Program-made: the position numbers and the translations under genes
Notes under the pieces: generated by a model
Databases searched by the model: none
Seen by the model: the letters and a program-made list of their open reading frames with translations, nothing else
Told to the model about the DNA's origin: nothing
Assembly (NCBI GenBank): GCA_016649625.1
Contig: JAENXI010000009.1
Coordinates: 1 to 13,449, forward strand
From: Candidatus Bathyarchaeota archaeon
Lineage (GTDB): Archaea > Thermoproteota > Bathyarchaeia > Bathyarchaeales > Bathycorpusculaceae
Reading direction: 5' to 3'
DNA: 13,449 nucleotides
Shown here: positions 12,485 through 13,449 of the stretch, one piece after another
Layout: each line of letters opens with the position of its first letter
How positions within the stretch are numbered: position 1 is the first letter of the stretch

Positions 12485-12557
12485 AGCCCGGTGGTGTAGC
12501 GGCCAAGCATAAAGGCCTTTGGAGCCTTAGACGAGAGTTCGATTCTCTCCCGGGCTA
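12485..12557 (+). tRNA. tRNA-Gln (anticodon UUG)
   Basis: A 73-nt cloverleaf without intron. The acceptor stem is AGCCCGG paired with CCGGGCT. The D stem GTGT/GCAT has two wobble pairs. The anticodon stem AAGGC/GCCTT carries loop CTTTGGA with anticodon TTG at 12519-12521. The variable loop is four nt. The T stem GAGAG/CTCTC has loop TTCGATT. The discriminator is A, and CCA is not encoded (CTA follows). A1-U72 is the pair that marks archaeal tRNA-Gln for GatDE, so this tRNA is probably charged by Glu-tRNA synthetase and then amidated. Confidence 0.97.
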
Positions 12558-12637
12558 CTAAATATCTTCCACCAGTTTTTGGTAATAGAATCATTAAAAA
12601 AATAATTTTTCAATAATTCACACAAATAACTAAATTT

Positions 12638-12874
12638 ATGACTCAAAAACACGTAAATTTTATACTAATAATTCAATTTCTTAAAAACGTAGAATTAACT
12701 ACTTCGAAGTTCGAAGTAAAAACAAAGAGAAGAATTATAAAAAGAGGAAATATTAAAAAAGAGTCTGTGAAGTGCATGTCATTTGAAGATATAGAATTAA
12801 ATCAAAAATTGGATAAATCCTTGCTTGAGCAAATTTCCAAAATTCTTGAACACATACCAGATCTAGAAAACTAG
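12638..12874 (+). CDS. Small hypothetical protein
   Basis: This is an unrecognised 78-residue ORF starting at ATG 12638, 80 nt after tRNA-Gln. Residues 1-30 are mixed hydrophobic (VNFILIIQFLKNVEL). Residues 30-45 are strongly basic (KTKRRIIKRGNIKKE). The C-terminus is acidic and amphipathic (EDIELNQKLDKSLLEQISKILEHIPDLEN), suggesting helices. No zinc site, signal peptide or known motif is seen, and there is no SD. A perfect 19-bp palindrome lies inside the frame (12700-12718), encoding TSKFEV. Codon use is plausible for this AT-rich genome, but a chance ORF cannot be excluded. Confidence 0.4.
   Translation: MTQKHVNFILIIQFLKNVELTTSKFEVKTKRRIIKRGNIKKESVKCMSFEDIELNQKLDKSLLEQISKILEHIPDLEN
12700..12718. 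repeat. Perfect 19-bp palindrome
   Basis: TACTTCGAA-G-TTCGAAGTA has 9-bp arms around a single base and also contains TTCGAAG twice in tandem. It lies within the small hypothetical ORF. Confidence 0.6.
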
Positions 12875-13030
12875 TCTCGTTTTTATAAAAAAATACATTA
12901 TTTTTGCTAAAGATTCTAAGTTATTTTAACTAAATTAAGAAAACTGATGATTACTTATTTTCATCGAAAAATTTTGTTTTTAGATTAAAGATTTATTAAA
13001 TGGAAAATGAACAGAAAAAAGAGATAACAA

Positions 13031-13291
13031 ATGAAACCTAAAATCAAAAAACCCAACGATAAAGAAATTGCGGAAGCTAAATCATGGCCAATCTGGGAAA
13101 AAGAAGAATCTGTTTTTCCTTGGGAGTATGATACAAAAGAAACATGTTTAATTCTTGAGGGAAAAGCAATTGTTAAAACTTCAGATGGAGAAGTTGAGTT
13201 TGGTAAAGGTGATTATGTAGAGTTTCCCCTAGGTCTACAATGTTCATGGGAAATTAAGCGAAAAATTAGAAAACACTACGCTTTTGGTTAA
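13031..13291 (+). CDS. Cupin-domain protein, DUF861 (cupin_3) type
   Basis: This 86-residue single-domain cupin has the DUF861 pattern: KSWPIWEKEESVFPWEY (18-33), KETCLILEGKAIVKTSDGEVEFGKGDYVEFPLGLQCSWEI (36-75), then the signature end IRKHYAFG (79-86). These proteins form a small beta-barrel that dimerises. The classical cupin His-x-His metal ligands are not present here, as is common in this subgroup, so a metal-free binding role or a sugar or ring substrate is possible. The substrate is unknown. The family is related to EutQ-like and ureidoglycolate-type cupins. ATG 13031 is chosen by homology; the nearest purine-rich stretch is AAAAAAGAG. A short out-of-frame ORF (13000-13041) overlaps the start. 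It has no operon partner. Confidence 0.85.
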   Translation: MKPKIKKPNDKEIAEAKSWPIWEKEESVFPWEYDTKETCLILEGKAIVKTSDGEVEFGKGDYVEFPLGLQCSWEIKRKIRKHYAFG

Positions 13292-13449
13292 ATAACTACG
13301 CACATCAATTATTGTATTTTTGCAAAGGAACACTTGCGCCAATAAGTCATCGATTTGATTATGATTTTTCCACAACCCTTATCTTATCGACGTAGCTTCG
13401 TGCGATAAATTCATAGGTTATGCGTAATGGGGAATCTTATTGTATCTAT
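13292..13449. other. Right-edge spacer with a hairpin
   Basis: No gene is supported. A stem of TTATCG plus ACG pairs with CGT plus CGATAA around a 6-nt loop with one bulged G (13384-13408). Ten open codons from ATG 13422 run off the right edge, too few to call a gene. Confidence 0.35.

Noticed and set aside
1..13449. CRISPR arrays, insertion sequences or rRNA
   Set aside because: No regularly spaced direct repeats, transposase motifs, terminal repeats or rRNA-like sequence were seen on either strand.

Overview
The window is about 33% GC and archaeal. It encodes transcription factor B with a zinc ribbon and two cyclin folds, an Sm-like protein next to ribosomal protein eL37, the archaeal initiation factor aIF1, a one-OB-fold single-stranded DNA-binding protein, an archaeal-type HMG-CoA synthase with its DUF35 partner, and a tRNA-Gln(UUG) with the A1-U72 pair typical of archaea. 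Several genes use TTG or GTG starts, several have TATA-like boxes about 25 bp upstream of the expected transcript start, and T-tracts follow several genes. The mix of a single-OB SSB with eukaryote-like information genes suggests a TACK-type archaeon, perhaps Bathyarchaeia. That placement is inference; there is no rRNA here.

Layout. 1-1900: a truncated universal stress protein fragment, a SemiSWEET transporter, a small nuclease-like protein, and three poorly filled AT-rich gaps, one with decayed coding sequence. 1896-2326: the LSm and eL37 genes, overlapping in context and translationally linked. 2395-4227 (minus strand): an unrecognised helical protein, a HAD phosphatase and the SSB, whose start codon is preceded by a perfect inverted repeat. 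4405-8339 (minus strand): a tight three-gene operon of a thiolase-fold protein, a DUF35/HMG-CoA-synthase fusion and a Yip1-like membrane protein with a large extracytoplasmic beta-rich domain. 8455-9099: a SpoIIM-like membrane protein, converging with and overlapping nicotinate phosphoribosyltransferase (9096-10490, minus). 10642-11192: aIF1 plus a small zinc-ribbon protein, converging on TFB (11198-12136, minus). 12137-13449: an AT-rich stretch with strong palindromes, tRNA-Gln, a small hypothetical ORF and a DUF861-type cupin.

The most interesting region is 4405-8339. In archaea, acetoacetyl-CoA thiolase, DUF35 and HMG-CoA synthase form one complex that starts the mevalonate pathway. Here DUF35 is fused to the N-terminus of the synthase. 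The synthase keeps its Glu/Cys/His catalytic residues but lacks a stretch near its N-terminus. The thiolase has lost every recognisable catalytic motif residue while keeping its fold motifs. This looks like a repurposed paralogous complex with a pseudo-thiolase, co-transcribed with a membrane protein, rather than the standard mevalonate enzyme set.
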